From positions 2,232,001 to 2,296,000 of the forward strand of contig NZ_CP009962.1 of assembly GCF_000786695.1 (NCBI RefSeq): a stretch of DNA of 64,000 bases, read 5' to 3'. A program made the position numbers and the translations under genes. The DNA comes from Collimonas arenae. Lineage in GTDB: Bacteria > Pseudomonadota > Gammaproteobacteria > Burkholderiales > Burkholderiaceae_D. Of the stretch, positions 8,144 to 16,725 are shown one piece after another. The notes under the pieces are model-generated. The model ran no database searches, was not told where the DNA came from, and worked only from the letters and a program-made list of their open reading frames with translations. Within the stretch, counting starts at the first letter, position 1; each line of letters opens with the position of its first letter.

Positions 8144-9325
8144 ATGTCACCAATCACACAAGCCGCCACTAGTAAATTACACAGAAACAATGGCCTGGAT
8201 ACGCTGCGCGCAGCGGCCATTTCCCTGGTGTTCATGTATCACTACATGTGTTTCGTCAGCCAGGAAGCGACCTTTGGCTGGGCCAGCAGGATAGGCTGGG
8301 TCGGGGTTGATCTGTTCTTTGTGTTGAGCGGTTATCTGATCAGCAACCAGATCTTTGGCGGCATCGTCCAAGGGCAGCAGCTTTCACTGAAGAATTTCTA
8401 CGCACGCCGGTTCTTGCGGACGCTGCCGAATTTCTATGTTGTGCTGGGTTTGTATTTCCTGCTGCCGACACTGATGGGCGGGAACGCGCCGCCGCCGCTC
8501 TGGCGCTTTCTGACATTTACGCAAAATCTTTGGCTGCAGCCAGGCACGGCGTTTTCGCATGCCTGGTCTTTGTGTATTGAGGAACAGTTTTATCTTTTGC
8601 TGCCCGCCATCGTGATTATTGCGGCGCGCTATGGCAAGTCGATCCGGCTGGCCTGGATTGCGCTGGGAGTGTTGATGCTGGCGGGTATAAGCTTGCGCAG
8701 CTTGTTGTGGCTGAAATTTGGGAGGGAGGCGGACGGGGCGATCGGCGGCTACTATCCGAACGTCTACTACTCAAGTTTTTGCCGATTTGATGAATTCCTG
8801 CCCGGGATTGCGGTTGCACTCCTGAAAAATTTTCATCCGGTGGTATGGCAGAAAATCCTGCGCCGCGGGCAGGCGTTATTGTTTATCGGAGCAGCAGCGA
8901 CTGCGACGCTGTTTTACCTGGCCGTTAACTTTTATGTCATTGAAGGCTATGGCTACGGCTACTTCATGAGCGGCTTCGGCTACTCGTTGCTGGCCGTCTC
9001 CTTCGCGCTGTTGGTAGCGGCGGCGCTCAGCCCCGCCAGTTACTTGCATCGCTGGCGGATTCCAGGTGCGGCGCAACTGGCGGCATGGTCGTATGCCATC
9101 TATCTGGTGCACAAGCCGCTGGCCATGATCACGCATAGGATGCTGGCCGGGGCCGGTCTCAACGCCGTTGCCGAGGTTGCTTTGATTGTGGCGTTGAGCC
9201 TCGCTGGAGGATGGCTGCTTTACAGGTTGGTTGAAACGCCGTTCATGAAGCTGCGCGACGCTTGTTATCCAGGTAATTTCGCAGCGGGTGTTATGTCGCC
9301 TTTGCCGGCAAAAGCTGCAGCCTAG
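8144..9325 (+). CDS. Acyltransferase 3 family membrane protein (OafA/YrhL type)
   Basis: A 393-residue integral membrane protein of the acyltransferase-3 family, which transfers acetyl or other acyl groups to surface glycans such as O-antigen, exopolysaccharide or peptidoglycan. The start at 8144 fits the family N-terminus NGLDTLRAAAISLVFMYHY, with the conserved His33. Next come GWVGVDLFFVLSGYLIS, the FYARRFLRTLP motif, AWSLCIEEQFYLLLP, and about ten hydrophobic helices. It ends with the usual VETPFMKLRD segment. No periplasmic SGNH domain follows. No glycan genes adjoin it, so the acceptor cannot be inferred. Confidence 0.88.
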   Translation: MSPITQAATSKLHRNNGLDTLRAAAISLVFMYHYMCFVSQEATFGWASRIGWVGVDLFFVLSGYLISNQIFGGIVQGQQLSLKNFYARRFLRTLPNFYVVLGLYFLLPTLMGGNAPPPLWRFLTFTQNLWLQPGTAFSHAWSLCIEEQFYLLLPAIVIIAARYGKSIRLAWIALGVLMLAGISLRSLLWLKFGREADGAIGGYYPNVYYSSFCRFDEFLPGIAVALLKNFHPVVWQKILRRGQALLFIGAAATATLFYLAVNFYVIEGYGYGYFMSGFGYSLLAVSFALLVAAALSPASYLHRWRIPGAAQLAAWSYAIYLVHKPLAMITHRMLAGAGLNAVAEVALIVALSLAGGWLLYRLVETPFMKLRDACYPGNFAAGVMSPLPAKAAA

Positions 9326-9367
9326 AGGGCGGCAAAGGAGTGCGTCGGTGGCGCCGGTTCATTGCCC

Positions 9368-9904
9368 TCAAACGTTGGATCTGATGTTTTTATAGAAAAT
9401 GGTGGTTGCGCACAAGCCGCCTTCCGGCAGCAAGGCGTAGCCGGGAATCACGCCAGAGACTTGCCAGCCGAGACGCTTGTATAGCCGCTCGGCGGTCTCG
9501 CTGGCGGTATCTAGCACTAGCACACTCTTTCCTGCATTGGCGGCGGCCTGTTCTGCCACGTTCATCAATTTCTCTCCTAACCCATGCTGCCGGGCTTTGC
9601 GATGCACTAGCAGCTTTGCTATGTCGGCGCGATGCGGCTGGTTTTCCGGCTGCTTCAAGATGACTTGAACGGTACCGAGGACGGCGCCTTGCTGGTCTTG
9701 CGCGACCAGCAATATGCGTTCGCCTGCGGCGACGCTGACGGCAAGCTCGCGCCAGAAATTTTCTGCTCGTGCACGCGATAGGGGGAGCATGAAACTGACG
9801 GACGCGCCTCCTTCTACGCAATCGACAAGTACTTCGCCCAGGGCCGCGATCTGCGCGGGATCTTCTAGCGACGATAAGCGATGAATCTGTATGTCGGATT
9901 GCAT
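9368..9904 (-). CDS. GNAT-family N-acetyltransferase
   Basis: A 178-residue acetyl-CoA-dependent acetyltransferase. The start at 9904 (MQSDIQIHRL) has AAGGAAG six bases upstream; an in-frame ATG further up lacks this. The acetyl-CoA loop region reads LLVHRKARQHGLGEKLMNVAEQ with the R/QxxGxG/A-type pattern, and the C-terminal half has the usual RLYKRLGWQVSGVIPGYAL. It lies 10 bases after the XRE-cupin gene on the same strand, so the two are very likely co-transcribed and the acetyltransferase is probably controlled by that regulator. The substrate is unknown; a small amine or amino acid is a guess from context. Confidence 0.87.
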   Translation of the reverse strand: MQSDIQIHRLSSLEDPAQIAALGEVLVDCVEGGASVSFMLPLSRARAENFWRELAVSVAAGERILLVAQDQQGAVLGTVQVILKQPENQPHRADIAKLLVHRKARQHGLGEKLMNVAEQAAANAGKSVLVLDTASETAERLYKRLGWQVSGVIPGYALLPEGGLCATTIFYKNIRSNV

Positions 9905-9914
9905 GACTGCTTCC

Positions 9915-10484
9915 TTATGTAGTTGGCGCATCGGTACTGAGTACGACCGCATAGCGAGCCTGTTTGCTGTGGGGGTTATGGAAAGCTGTAGGCTGGTTTA
10001 GCGGGAAGGCCAGGCAGTCGCCGGTATCGAGCGCGTACTGTGTTGTGCCGACGGTAACGTCGATGCTGCCATCCAGCATCCATATCTGTTGCTGCACGCG
10101 GATTTCACGAGCGGCGGTTTCATATGCCACCCTGGCGCCGGCCGGGAACAGTACTTCCACGATCCGGATCGGCGATTGCGTGTTGGGCGGCGAGATGTCG
10201 CGCCGCAGGTATTTCGATTGCGGATCGCGCCATTCAGGCTGGTCACGGTGACGGATCAACGGATTGGCTTGCGGTTGCTGGTCTTCAAACAAGGAAGACA
10301 GCAGGACGCCAAGCCCGGTCGCCAGTTTTTCCAGGATCACGGCGGTGGCGCTGCTTTGTCCGCGCTCAATCAATGAAATCATCGAGCGGCTGACATTGCA
10401 TTTTGTGGCCAGCGCGTCCAGCGACATGCCGCGCTCCTGGCGCAAAGCGCTTACGCGGGCGGCGATACGGGCGTTGATATCCAT
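9915..10484 (-). CDS. XRE-family regulator with C-terminal cupin domain
   Basis: A 189-residue DNA-binding regulator. Residues about 8-65 form an XRE helix-turn-helix (LRQERGMSLDALATKCNVSR SMISLIERGQS), and about 105-180 form a cupin sensor domain (ends DTGDCLAFPLNQPTAFHN). Proteins of this design usually repress or activate neighbouring metabolic genes in response to a small ligand. It heads the operon with the GNAT gene. A 12-bp perfect inverted repeat starts 12 bases upstream of its start codon and is a good candidate for its own operator. Confidence 0.9.
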   Translation of the reverse strand: MDINARIAARVSALRQERGMSLDALATKCNVSRSMISLIERGQSSATAVILEKLATGLGVLLSSLFEDQQPQANPLIRHRDQPEWRDPQSKYLRRDISPPNTQSPIRIVEVLFPAGARVAYETAAREIRVQQQIWMLDGSIDVTVGTTQYALDTGDCLAFPLNQPTAFHNPHSKQARYAVVLSTDAPTT

Positions 10485-10495
10485 AAAACCTCTTT

Positions 10496-10532
10496 ATCCA
10501 TCATATTGGAATTATTATCTAATATGATGGAT
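10496..10532. promoter_or_regulatory. Candidate operator of the XRE-cupin/GNAT operon
   Basis: ATCCATCATATT (10496-10507) and AATATGATGGAT (10521-10532) form a perfect 12-bp inverted repeat with a 13-base A+T-rich spacer, just upstream of the regulator's start. Position and symmetry suit autoregulation by a dimeric XRE protein. The spacer (GGAATTATTATCT) could also hold promoter elements. Confidence 0.6.
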
Positions 10533-10571
10533 GGCAAGGTCAAGCCCGCCGCTTCGGCGCTATGCTGTCGG

Positions 10572-11207
10572 TTATTTGCTGGTTCCCAACCCGGCTACCC
10601 GGGTATGTTCGGAAGTCCAGTTGACTTCCCATGTCTTGCCGCCATCCGCCGACATCGACTGTTCCCACTTAGCGCTGTTCGGCGTGATATCAAACCATTT
10701 GTAGCGCACTCGCACCACTTTGCCGTCCAGCGTGTCGTCGCCTTCGAAGATGCCCACGCCATCGATGAATTTTCCAACAACTGGCGCCAGCAGCGTGCCG
10801 GCCTGGTCCAGGCCGCCGGTCTTGTTGTCTATCCAGAAAATACTCCAGAGCCGGGTCTCGGGACTGAAGATGCGTAGCGACATGCCAACGAAGCCGGGGC
10901 GCCAGTTGATTGGCTGGAAATCGTCGTAGTCGCCGATGCCGCCGGGCAGTGGATAGGCGACCTGATCGGCTTCAAAGGTTTCCCATTTTGTCGAACCTTG
11001 TAAGCGTCCCACCAGCCGGTGGTTGACGACATGCCAGTGGCCGACGATGAAATCGAAATCGCGTGCGCCTTCGGCGCGTTGTTCCGTGCTGTTCATGGCT
11101 GTTTCCTCGGTGGCGGCGCAGACGCTGATTGAGGCTGCGGATAAACATAGCGCCAGCACATAACATGCATGGCGAAATTTGACTGGCAATGTCACGCGGG
11201 TGTTCAT
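10572..11207 (-). CDS. Secreted DUF1579-like protein
   Basis: A 211-residue protein. The ATG at 11207 is preceded by GGAGGTAAAT, an almost ideal ribosome-binding site, and gives an N-terminal signal peptide (hydrophobic ACYVLALCLSAASISVCAA, cleaved near residue 30). The mature part begins with DFDFIVGHWHVVNHRLVG and continues with Trp/Gly-spaced beta-strand segments (WRPGFVGMSLRIF, WSIFWIDNKTGG, KWEQSMSADGGKTWEVNW). This pattern resembles DUF1579-type lipocalin-like barrels. The gene is divergent from the ECF sigma-factor gene, sharing a ~210-bp intergenic region. Ligand and function are unknown. Confidence 0.75.
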   Translation of the reverse strand: MNTRVTLPVKFRHACYVLALCLSAASISVCAATEETAMNSTEQRAEGARDFDFIVGHWHVVNHRLVGRLQGSTKWETFEADQVAYPLPGGIGDYDDFQPINWRPGFVGMSLRIFSPETRLWSIFWIDNKTGGLDQAGTLLAPVVGKFIDGVGIFEGDDTLDGKVVRVRYKWFDITPNSAKWEQSMSADGGKTWEVNWTSEHTRVAGLGTSK

Positions 11208-11417
11208 ATTTACCTCCATGCGGTTGTGGTGTGTCTGCACTGTAAATGCCAATCAGGGCATTATTGGCCCTATTAAATCGCGCCTTGTTTTGCTGTTTGC
11301 GGGGGTAGGGCGAAGATTGATTCGATGTATCATTCTTTTTCCAAAGGAACATATACGCAGTTGAAAACCGCTGCAGGTTGCCTGTTGCACTGCGCAAAAA
11401 AACAGCCGCCAGAGACG

Positions 11418-12656
11418 ATGCCGACACCATTGAGCGCTCAGATCGAAGCTATTTACCGTAATGAATCGCGGCGCGTGTTCGCGACCCTGATCCGTTTGCT
11501 GGGCGACTTCGACATGGCGGAGGAAGCCTTGCAAGATGCCTTCAAGGCCGCTATCGAACAATGGCCGCGCGATGGCATTCCCGACAAGCCGGCTGCCTGG
11601 CTGGTGTCGGCCGGACGCTTTAAGGCAATTGACGGCATCCGCCGGCGGGCCAGGTTCACCGCCTATGACGATGTGGCCGAGACCATCGAAGCGATTGCCG
11701 ATGAAACGCCGGCTCCCGACGAGCGCGAAGAGCTTGAAGACGACCGCTTGCGGCTGATCTTTACCTGTTGCCACCCCTCGCTGGCACCGGATACACAGAT
11801 CGCTCTTACCTTGCGCGAGGTGTGTGGCCTCAGTACGGAAGAGATCGCCAAGGCTTTTCTGACCCCGGCGCCGACGCTGGCGCAACGCATCGTCCGCGCC
11901 AAGGCTAAAATCCGCGATGCTCGCATCCCGTACCAGGTCCCCGGCCGCGACGAATTGCCGGCGCGGCTGGAGAGCGTCTTGCGTGTGATCTATCTGGTGT
12001 TCAACGAAGGCTATTCGGCTTCGTCGGGAGCGACGCTGACCCGTCACGATTTGTCGCAGGAAGCGATCCGGCTTGCGCGCTTGTTGCAGGAGTTATTGCC
12101 CGAGCCAGAAATTACGAGTTTGCTGGCGTTGATGCTGCTGCACGAATCGCGTCGTGTCGCGCGTACTTCTGAGAGCGGCGATCTGGTGCCGCTGGACGAG
12201 CAGGACCGCACCGTATGGAATGCGGAGCTGATTGCTGAAGGTGTGGCCTTGGTGCAGCGTGCCTTGTCTTCCGGCCGCGCCGGGACCTATTCATTGCAAG
12301 CGGCGATTTCTGCGGTACACGCCGAAGCGCGCCGGGCCGATGTCACGGACTGGGGCCAGATCGTTGGCCTGTATGACGCCTTGTTGCAGCTAGAGCCGAC
12401 GCCGGTGATTGCATTGAACCGGGCCGTGGCCGTCGCCATGCATCAGGGACCGCAAGCCGGGCTGGCCCTGGTGGAGGACTTGATCGCAGACGGCCACTTG
12501 CAAAATTATTATCTTGCGCACGCAGCGCAAGCAGATTTCCATCGGCGCCTGGGCCACGTTACCGAGGCGCGCGCCGCCTATGTGCGGGCGCTGGCGCTGA
12601 CCCAGCAAGAACCGGAGCGGCGTTTCCTGAACCGCCGGCTGGCCGCGCTGGCGTAA
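11418..12656 (+). CDS. ECF42-type RNA polymerase sigma factor
   Basis: A 412-residue extracytoplasmic-function sigma factor. Start 11418 (MPTPLSAQIEAIYRNESRRV) has AGAGA upstream and fits the family; the longer frame adds an unlikely extension. Region 2 spans about 12-85 (LLGDFDMAEEALQDAF), region 4 about 115-175 (CGLSTEEIAKAFLTPAPTLAQ), and a ~220-residue C-terminal TPR-like extension follows (DUF6596 as I recall). That long extension, with the DGPF protein immediately downstream, is the hallmark of group ECF42. These factors lack a classical anti-sigma factor; the extension is thought to control activity. The following DGPF and VOC genes are likely targets. Confidence 0.92.
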   Translation: MPTPLSAQIEAIYRNESRRVFATLIRLLGDFDMAEEALQDAFKAAIEQWPRDGIPDKPAAWLVSAGRFKAIDGIRRRARFTAYDDVAETIEAIADETPAPDEREELEDDRLRLIFTCCHPSLAPDTQIALTLREVCGLSTEEIAKAFLTPAPTLAQRIVRAKAKIRDARIPYQVPGRDELPARLESVLRVIYLVFNEGYSASSGATLTRHDLSQEAIRLARLLQELLPEPEITSLLALMLLHESRRVARTSESGDLVPLDEQDRTVWNAELIAEGVALVQRALSSGRAGTYSLQAAISAVHAEARRADVTDWGQIVGLYDALLQLEPTPVIALNRAVAVAMHQGPQAGLALVEDLIADGHLQNYYLAHAAQADFHRRLGHVTEARAAYVRALALTQQEPERRFLNRRLAALA

Positions 12657-12700
12657 GCTACAACATGCCGGTCGGCATTCAAAAAATATTTTGCGCACGT

Positions 12701-12727
12701 TGTCGATTGCCGCGTTGGCTGTTCGAT
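12701..12727 (+). promoter_or_regulatory. Candidate ECF42-dependent promoter upstream of the DGPF gene
   Basis: TGTCGA (12701-12706), a 17-base spacer and CGAT (12724-12727) match the ECF42 promoter consensus as I remember it (TGTCGA at -35, CGA/TC at -10), with A/T at the last position uncertain. It lies 65 bases before the DGPF start codon. Confidence 0.5.
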
Positions 12728-12791
12728 TAGCTAATGTACACCTGGTAACGCGGAGTCAACCCCGTTTCAACGCTATCAATCGGAGATCACC

Positions 12792-13154
12792 ATGAATTAT
12801 CTATGCCTCGTCTATCTTGCACCGGACCAGTTGCATTCCTGCCCGGACAAGGTTTGTTTCGCCTACGCCGAGGAACTGCGGGGAAGCGGCCATTTTGTCG
12901 CTGCCCAGGCGCTCCAGCCGGTCGATAGCGCCACCACCATTCGCATACGTAACGGCCAGACGTCGTTGACGGATGGGCCGTTCGCCGAAACCAAGGAGCA
13001 GCTGGCTGGCTTCTACCTGATCGACGCCAAGGACCTCAACGAAGCCATCCACTGGGCTTCCAGGATTCCGCCGGCGCGTTATGGCAGCATCGAAGTACGT
13101 CCGGTAAGAGAGTTAGACCTCTCCAGTCTAGCCTCCGTATCCAACGCAGGGTAA
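12792..13154 (+). CDS. DGPF/YCII-related protein, partner of the ECF42 sigma factor
   Basis: A 120-residue small cytoplasmic protein of the YCII-related/DGPF family. The family motif TDGPFAETKEQLAGFYLIDA is present around residues 60-78, in a ferredoxin-like fold, followed by the usual A..WA..IP.A..G.IEVRPV tail. A GGAG ribosome-binding site lies 6 bases before the ATG. DGPF proteins are the conserved neighbours and targets of ECF42 sigma factors; their biochemistry is unsettled. Here the gene follows the sigma gene by 135 bases, with a candidate ECF42 promoter between. Confidence 0.92.
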   Translation: MNYLCLVYLAPDQLHSCPDKVCFAYAEELRGSGHFVAAQALQPVDSATTIRIRNGQTSLTDGPFAETKEQLAGFYLIDAKDLNEAIHWASRIPPARYGSIEVRPVRELDLSSLASVSNAG

Positions 13155-13184
13155 ATCTTCAACAATTACCTGAAAGGCAATATC

Positions 13185-13625
13185 ATGCACAAGCAAATCT
13201 ACGTTAACCTGCCGGTCAAAGACTTGCAGAAATCCATGGCATTCTTCCAAAGCCTTGGCTATACCTTCAATGCAAAATTCACCAATGACCAGGCTGCATG
13301 CATGGAATTGGGCGAGAACCTTTACGTCATGCTGCTGGTCGAAAAATTCTTCCAGTCGTTCGCTAAAAAGCCCATCAGCGATGCGACCAGACAGACTGAA
13401 GTGCTGCTCTGCGTTTCCTGTGACAGTCGGGCCCATGTGGACAAACTGGTTGCCTTGGCATGTGCATCCGGCGCGGAAAAAATGAAGGAAGCGCTAGATT
13501 ACGGCTTCATGTACAGCGATAGTTTCCACGATCTGGACGGCCACGCATGGGAAATGATGTATATGGAACCTGAGGCGGCAGGGCAGGCGACCTCGCCAAG
13601 TACGCAGGATGATGTAAAAGCGTAA
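13185..13625 (+). CDS. VOC-family (glyoxalase/bleomycin-resistance fold) protein
   Basis: A 146-residue protein of the vicinal-oxygen-chelate superfamily. It opens KQIYVNLPVKDLQKSMAFF, a standard VOC beta-alpha start, and ends with SFHDLDGHAWEMMYME, carrying the family Asp-Gly-His...Glu segment. VOC proteins bind a divalent metal and act as isomerases, dioxygenases or resistance proteins; the substrate here is not deducible. It starts 30 bases after the DGPF gene and is probably in the same ECF42-driven operon. Confidence 0.87.
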   Translation: MHKQIYVNLPVKDLQKSMAFFQSLGYTFNAKFTNDQAACMELGENLYVMLLVEKFFQSFAKKPISDATRQTEVLLCVSCDSRAHVDKLVALACASGAEKMKEALDYGFMYSDSFHDLDGHAWEMMYMEPEAAGQATSPSTQDDVKA

Positions 13626-13674
13626 GCCGGCTCGCAGCGCCGCACTTTCCAATCTACTTAGAGGAGCAGGCAAA

Positions 13675-14148
13675 ATGCAAAAAATCCGTCCATTCCTGTG
13701 GTTCGACGGCAGAGCCGAAGAAGCCATGAATTTCTATGTTTCGATTTTCAAGGACGCCAAAATCGGCGATGTCCAGCGCTATGGGGAAGCCGGGCCGGGA
13801 CCGAAGGGTAGCGTCATGTCCGCCACCTTCCAGCTGCATGGCCAGGACTTCATCGCCCTCAACGGCGGTCCGCAATTTAGCTTCACGCCTGCCGTTTCGT
13901 TCTTCGTCAATTGTGCGGATCAAACCGAGGTGGATGCGCTGTGGGACAAGTTTTCTGAGGGAGGCGAGCCGCAGAGATGCGGCTGGATCAGGGATAAATT
14001 CGGTCTCAGCTGGCAAATCATTCCCACCGCGCTGGGAGAGATGTTGCAAGACAAAGACAAGCAACGGGCGCAGAGAGTCATGCAAGCCATGATGAAAATG
14101 GTCAAGATCGACGTCAAGGTTTTGCAGCAAGCCTACGATCAGCAATAA
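13675..14148 (+). CDS. VOC-family protein (PhnB-like)
   Basis: A 157-residue VOC protein of the PhnB-like subgroup often mis-annotated as 3-demethylubiquinone methyltransferase. It starts MQKIRPFLWFDGRAEEAMNF YVSIF and has the subgroup features FIALNGGPQFSFTPAVSFFV, KFSEGGEPQRCGWIRDKFG and LSWQIIPTAL. The ribosome-binding site GAGGAG is strong. It follows the other VOC gene by 49 bases, so the ECF42-DGPF-VOC-VOC set is probably one functional unit, perhaps for detoxifying an electrophile or xenobiotic (inference). Confidence 0.87.
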   Translation: MQKIRPFLWFDGRAEEAMNFYVSIFKDAKIGDVQRYGEAGPGPKGSVMSATFQLHGQDFIALNGGPQFSFTPAVSFFVNCADQTEVDALWDKFSEGGEPQRCGWIRDKFGLSWQIIPTALGEMLQDKDKQRAQRVMQAMMKMVKIDVKVLQQAYDQQ

Positions 14149-14188
14149 ATCTTGCTGATCGAGCGCTGGGCCAATTGTCGGATGAGGC

Positions 14189-16057
14189 TTATAGAGTCGG
14201 CGCCAGCTTGCCAGCGGGTGCAACAGTTGTTATCTGCGCCCGCCATTTTTTCAGGTATTGGTCAATCTGGGAGGTGTGATGTATCTGCGGTTCTGAATGG
14301 AGCACTTCGCCGCCTTTGCCGGCTGCTTTGATATCGTCATTTTCCCAAGTCGCAACCAATGTCTTGGCTTTGTTGAAAGCTTCTTCGAAAGACGCGCTTC
14401 CCGGCAGTGATTTCTGGAAAAACGCTTCGCCGAAATACGTGAAGTCATTGTCGTCGGCGCAACCGAAAGAGGTGCGGTCGCTGCGCGCGGCGGCAATCAC
14501 CATGGTGTGATCGTCTTTGAGCGGATCAATGAAACCGCCGGCGTAGCAGGCGGAGACAACGACGACCTTCCAGCGAATTCCCGATTCGACTAATAATTTC
14601 CCCAATTCCTTGGCTTCGAGGTTACGCAAGCTCATGCCATTCTGCGCCAGCGACAGTTCGTGATTTTGCGAACCATGGCTGGTCAGGTAGAGGAACAGGA
14701 TGTCGTTTTCCTTGTCCATTTTGGCGGCGATGGCATTCAGACTCTCTCGGATGCTAGTGACCGTCGCCATCGGCTGCTCAGCCACAGTGTTGCGGCTATT
14801 CACCAGCACCATCGATCGTCCCTGCGTGCCGAAATCACGGTCGAACTGCTTGTGGACAAACTCGGTTTCCCGGCGAAACACCTCCTGCGAACCATCGCCT
14901 GCGACGGCCAGCAGATAGAGATTGATTTTTCCGGGCTGGTGCGGTGCAATGGCCGCCAGGGTCTTGTCGAGCATCGCCCGCTGACCATATAGCGCAGTTT
15001 CAATATTGATTTTTGCCAGTTTTGCCGCGACCGGGTTGTCCAGTTTGCCATAGCGCCAGATGCCAATGTCTTTGCTGCGGCCGTCTTTTTGCGGGGCAGC
15101 GTAGGTCACGATACCGCCGCCATCAAACAGGTTATAGGAGAAGCCTCCTTTGTATTCATCGCCCTCGGCATTCCGGTAAATACCCATGCCGTCGAATTTT
15201 CCGCCATCGAATTCGCCCTCATAACGGCTGCCGTCTTTGCCGATGTAGCGCCCCGGCCGGTTCAGGTCGCCATCATCAAACACGCCTTCGTAGATATTGC
15301 CGGCGCGATCAGTCTTCCTGCCGGGGCCGTCGGCAATCCATTTCTTGAAAGTGCCGACATGGCGCGAGCCATCTTGTGCCTGGTGAATACCGTGTCCGGT
15401 GAAATCGTCGTTGTCGAATTCTCCTGCGTAATATTCCTTGGCCGATATGTCGTATCGTCCCTGGCCCTGAAAATGGCCATTGGCGAATGTACCAGTGTAT
15501 ATGCGTCCGTTACCGGACTTTAACTTTCCTTTTCCGGAGAACTGTCCGTTCTTGAATTCACCGGTGTATTCCTGGTCCTTGCTTGTCCATTTCCCGGTTC
15601 CGTTGAACAGGCCTTTTGCGAAAGAACCCTCATACACAGAACCGTCCTGCGAGGTGAGTTTTCCTTGTCCGTCGAATTCGCCATTAAGGAAATGGCCGAC
15701 ATAGACCGATCCCGTAGCGTCGACAGATCTTCCCTGGCCGGTCCTGCTGCCAGCCTTGTATTCACCTTCATAAAGGAAATTGGCGCCGGATGTATATTTT
15801 CCTTTTCCGGAAAATAATCCCTTGTCGAAATTGCCCTCATAGATATCGCCGTTTGCCCATTCCACTCTTCCCTTGCCTTGACGTTTGTTGTCGACCAACG
15901 GACCGTAATATCGTCCGCCGTCGGCAGTGACCGCATCCGGGGTTGATGGCGTAGCCGAGGCGAGGCCGATCCCGCTTCCCATAAAACCGGCAAATATTGC
16001 CGTAGCCAGCACGAAGACGCGTGTCTGCGGGAGCTTGCTTGAAATGACGCCGTGCAT
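14189..16057 (-). CDS. Exported MORN-repeat protein with C13 caspase-like domain
   Basis: A 622-residue protein with an N-terminal signal or anchor segment (about 13-36), then roughly a dozen MORN repeats (about 49-335; units such as YEGEFDGGKFDGMGIY), and a C-terminal cysteine-peptidase domain of clan CD, family C13/legumain-like (about 375-575). The catalytic His461 sits in YLTSHGSQ and Cys504 in VVVSACYAGGF, the standard order for caspase-fold enzymes. MORN repeats commonly bind membranes or proteins. Cleavage probably occurs outside the cytoplasm, at the envelope. No substrate or inhibitor gene adjoins it. It stands alone and converges with the VOC gene. Confidence 0.88.
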   Translation of the reverse strand: MHGVISSKLPQTRVFVLATAIFAGFMGSGIGLASATPSTPDAVTADGGRYYGPLVDNKRQGKGRVEWANGDIYEGNFDKGLFSGKGKYTSGANFLYEGEYKAGSRTGQGRSVDATGSVYVGHFLNGEFDGQGKLTSQDGSVYEGSFAKGLFNGTGKWTSKDQEYTGEFKNGQFSGKGKLKSGNGRIYTGTFANGHFQGQGRYDISAKEYYAGEFDNDDFTGHGIHQAQDGSRHVGTFKKWIADGPGRKTDRAGNIYEGVFDDGDLNRPGRYIGKDGSRYEGEFDGGKFDGMGIYRNAEGDEYKGGFSYNLFDGGGIVTYAAPQKDGRSKDIGIWRYGKLDNPVAAKLAKINIETALYGQRAMLDKTLAAIAPHQPGKINLYLLAVAGDGSQEVFRRETEFVHKQFDRDFGTQGRSMVLVNSRNTVAEQPMATVTSIRESLNAIAAKMDKENDILFLYLTSHGSQNHELSLAQNGMSLRNLEAKELGKLLVESGIRWKVVVVSACYAGGFIDPLKDDHTMVIAAARSDRTSFGCADDNDFTYFGEAFFQKSLPGSASFEEAFNKAKTLVATWENDDIKAAGKGGEVLHSEPQIHHTSQIDQYLKKWRAQITTVAPAGKLAPTL

Positions 16058-16280
16058 GTGCTTTCCTATTTATTGGGATGTTTGATTGCCATGAATTGCA
16101 TATAGGAAATTTAACACGAAATGTTGCTATTTCGCATGCAAATTCACTGGTGTAAAACATCCTCCAGGATGCCCGGCATTGTTAGGTGAATGCTATCGCT
16201 TGCGCAGAATGGCAAGCTGGCGGCCAGATATCTGGCCGTAGGCGAGGTAAGTGCGTCAAATCTTGCCGGCTGCCGGCAAT

Positions 16281-16499
16281 TTAGCGTCTGCCGGCCGCGT
16301 TGCCAATGATGCCGCCGACCGCTGCGCCGCCGACCGTACCCAGCGCACTGCCACCGGTCAGCACGGCGCCGCCGATTGCGCCAACACCAGCGCCAATTGC
16401 AGTATCCTGACCGCGTCTGGACATGCCGTTGCATGCGCTCAAGCCGAGCGCCATGATCAAGGTAATCGCGCTGACTGCGAGTTTTTGCGTTGTTTTCAT
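16281..16499 (-). CDS. Glycine-zipper lipoprotein (OsmB-like)
   Basis: A 72-residue lipoprotein. Signal MKTTQKLAVSAITLIMALGLSAC ends in the lipobox LSAC (Cys23). The mature part is one glycine-zipper hairpin (GAGVGAIGGAVLTGG...GGAAVGGIIGNAAG) that can insert into a membrane. OsmB and similar osmotic-stress lipoproteins have this make-up; the exact role here is unknown. Confidence 0.8.
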   Translation of the reverse strand: MKTTQKLAVSAITLIMALGLSACNGMSRRGQDTAIGAGVGAIGGAVLTGGSALGTVGGAAVGGIIGNAAGRR

Positions 16500-16725
16500 T
16501 AGCGGACCTCTTTGTCAACATATCCAGGTTATAGGGAAAGAATTACCCTCAGATTTCCAAAGTAGTCTCACCAATGCACTTCGTCAGTGCGATAGCGAAC
16601 ATAAGCCGCTGTCTTGTTTGAAATCCATTGGAAAATTTTAGGTTGGTTGCCACGACAATGCATTCGTGGCAGCATATTCAACGTAACTTCTCGTCGTTCG
16701 CAGTCATCACCGGGAGTATCAGGAA

